Assembly: GCA_004376305.1 (NCBI GenBank)
Contig: SOKD01000351.1
Location: forward strand, 1 to 5,578
DNA: 5,578 nt
Source: Candidatus Cloacimonadota bacterium
Lineage (GTDB): Bacteria; Hydrothermota; E44-bin80
Direction: 5' to 3'
The notes below the pieces were generated by a model that was not told the origin of the DNA, made no database searches, and saw only the letters and a program-made list of their open reading frames with translations. The translations under genes and the position numbers were made by a program. The stretch's first letter is position 1. Every line of letters begins with the position of its first letter. Positions 4,690-5,578 of the stretch are shown here, piece after piece.

Positions 4690-5578
4690 ATGAAAATACA
4701 GTTTAGAGAAGCTCTTACCTTTGAGGACGTTCTTCTGGTTCCGCAGAAGTCAGATGTTCTCCCTGCAAATGTTAACATTTCAACGCGTTTCAGGAAAAGA
4801 ATAAAATTGAATATTCCAATTCTCAGTGCAGCGATGGATACCGTTACTGAATCAAGACTTGCAATTGCACTTGCAAGGGAAGGGGGAATGGGTATTATAC
4901 ACAAAAATATGAATATTATGCAGCAGTCACAGGAAGTAGATAAGGTAAAGCGCTCCCGGAGCATTATGATTCAAGAACCAATAATCCTTTCACCTGAAAA
5001 TACGGTAAATGACGCGCTGGGGATTATGAAGGAATACTCCATTTCAGGTTTTCCTGTTGTAGACTCGAAGGGAAAACTTTTGGGTATTCTTACAACGAGG
5101 GATATTGTCTTTGAGAAGGATAAGTCAAAGAAGGTAAAGTCAACAATGACAAAAACGAATCTGGTAACTGCACCCGTTGGGACATCAATTACAAAAGCCC
5201 GCAAGATTTTCAGGGATCACAAAATTGAGAAACTACCGATTGTGGACAAAAGGGGATACCTGAAGGGCTTGATTACTATGAGAGATATTAAGAAGAACGA
5301 GGAATTCCCGAATGCTTGCCTTGATAAATTCGGAAGATTGTGTGTTGGTGCAGCCATTGGGGTAACCGGAGACGCGATACAGAGAGCAAAAACGTTGCTC
5401 GCTGCAGGAGCGGATTGCCTTGTTATTGATTCCGCTCATGCGCATTCGAAGGGTGTAATGGAAACGGTAAAGAAGGTCAGGAAATTTTTTTCTGACATCG
5501 AACTTGTCGTTGGTAATATTGCAACTGCTGCAGCAGCACGTGAGGTTATTAAAGTTGGTGCGGATGCGATAAAGGTGG
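4690..5578 (+). CDS. guaB: IMP dehydrogenase, C-terminus cut by window edge
   Basis: This enzyme oxidises IMP to XMP with NAD+, the committed step of guanine nucleotide synthesis, in the cytoplasm. The first 296 of about 485-490 residues are present. Seen in order are the start motif LTFEDVLLVPQKSDVLP (9-25), PILSAAMDTVTE (43-54), GGMGIIHKNM (65-74), and two CBS domains at about 93-147 and 150-205, each ending in a TTRDI or TMRDI type motif. The TIM barrel then resumes with LCVGAAIG (217-224), the NAD-site segment VIDSAHAHS (245-253) and VVGNIAT (273-279). The catalytic Cys loop and the flap lie beyond the window. The start is supported by AAGGAG 5 bases before ATG 4690. Promoter and hairpin sequences precede it. 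The usual VDTAHGHS or SSHGHS appears here as DSAHAHS, a mild variation. Confidence 0.96.
   Translation, partial: MKIQFREALTFEDVLLVPQKSDVLPANVNISTRFRKRIKLNIPILSAAMDTVTESRLAIALAREGGMGIIHKNMNIMQQSQEVDKVKRSRSIMIQEPIILSPENTVNDALGIMKEYSISGFPVVDSKGKLLGILTTRDIVFEKDKSKKVKSTMTKTNLVTAPVGTSITKARKIFRDHKIEKLPIVDKRGYLKGLITMRDIKKNEEFPNACLDKFGRLCVGAAIGVTGDAIQRAKTLLAAGADCLVIDSAHAHSKGVMETVKKVRKFFSDIELVVGNIATAAAAREVIKVGADAIKV

Noticed and set aside
4668..5445. Three minus-strand open frames (4668-4964, 4971-5204, 5233-5445)
   Set aside because: All are antisense to guaB, which has clear IMP dehydrogenase motifs throughout.

Overview
The window looks like a chromosomal segment of a Gram-negative bacterium of moderate to low G+C content. 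The main evidence is a LpxL/HtrB-type acyltransferase, an enzyme of outer-membrane lipid assembly. A PAP2-family lipid phosphatase, a housekeeping guaB, a group II cysteine desulfurase and an ApbE flavin transferase fit with this. I cannot name the phylum from the sequence. I see no insertion sequence, integrase, CRISPR array, tRNA or rRNA.

The left two thirds (1-3491) is one compact minus-strand gene train. In order of transcription it is: PAP2 phosphatase (3491-2928); a DUF5678-like 80-residue protein (2928-2686, TAATG overlap); a retropepsin-like aspartic protease (2689-2255, ATGA overlap); a SufS-type cysteine desulfurase (2245-1055, 9-bp gap); an unidentified 109-residue protein (1024-695, 30-bp gap); and an ApbE-family protein (684 to beyond base 1, 10-bp gap). 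Overlapping starts and stops and the lack of any visible internal terminator suggest a single operon.

A 152-bp divergent intergenic region (3492-3643) separates this train from the plus-strand genes. It holds two back-to-back sigma70-like promoters whose -35 elements face each other. Each -35 lies within or just after one arm of an 8-bp inverted repeat. The minus-strand promoter lies so close to the PAP2 ATG that a leaderless mRNA is predicted. A perfect 13-base palindrome follows the plus-strand promoter.

The right third (3644-5578) carries the acyltransferase gene and then guaB, which is cut off by the window end. A 143-bp gap between them holds a good promoter and a hairpin followed by a T-run, which may be a terminator or attenuator.

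Functionally, the acyltransferase and the PAP2 protein suggest lipid or envelope metabolism. SufS supplies sulfane sulfur, and ApbE attaches FMN to exported proteins. The least explained parts are the DUF5678-protease pair and the 109-residue protein, whose C-terminal half loosely resembles a TATA-binding-protein half-repeat. No complete novel system can be demonstrated from sequence alone, but these two are the leads worth following.
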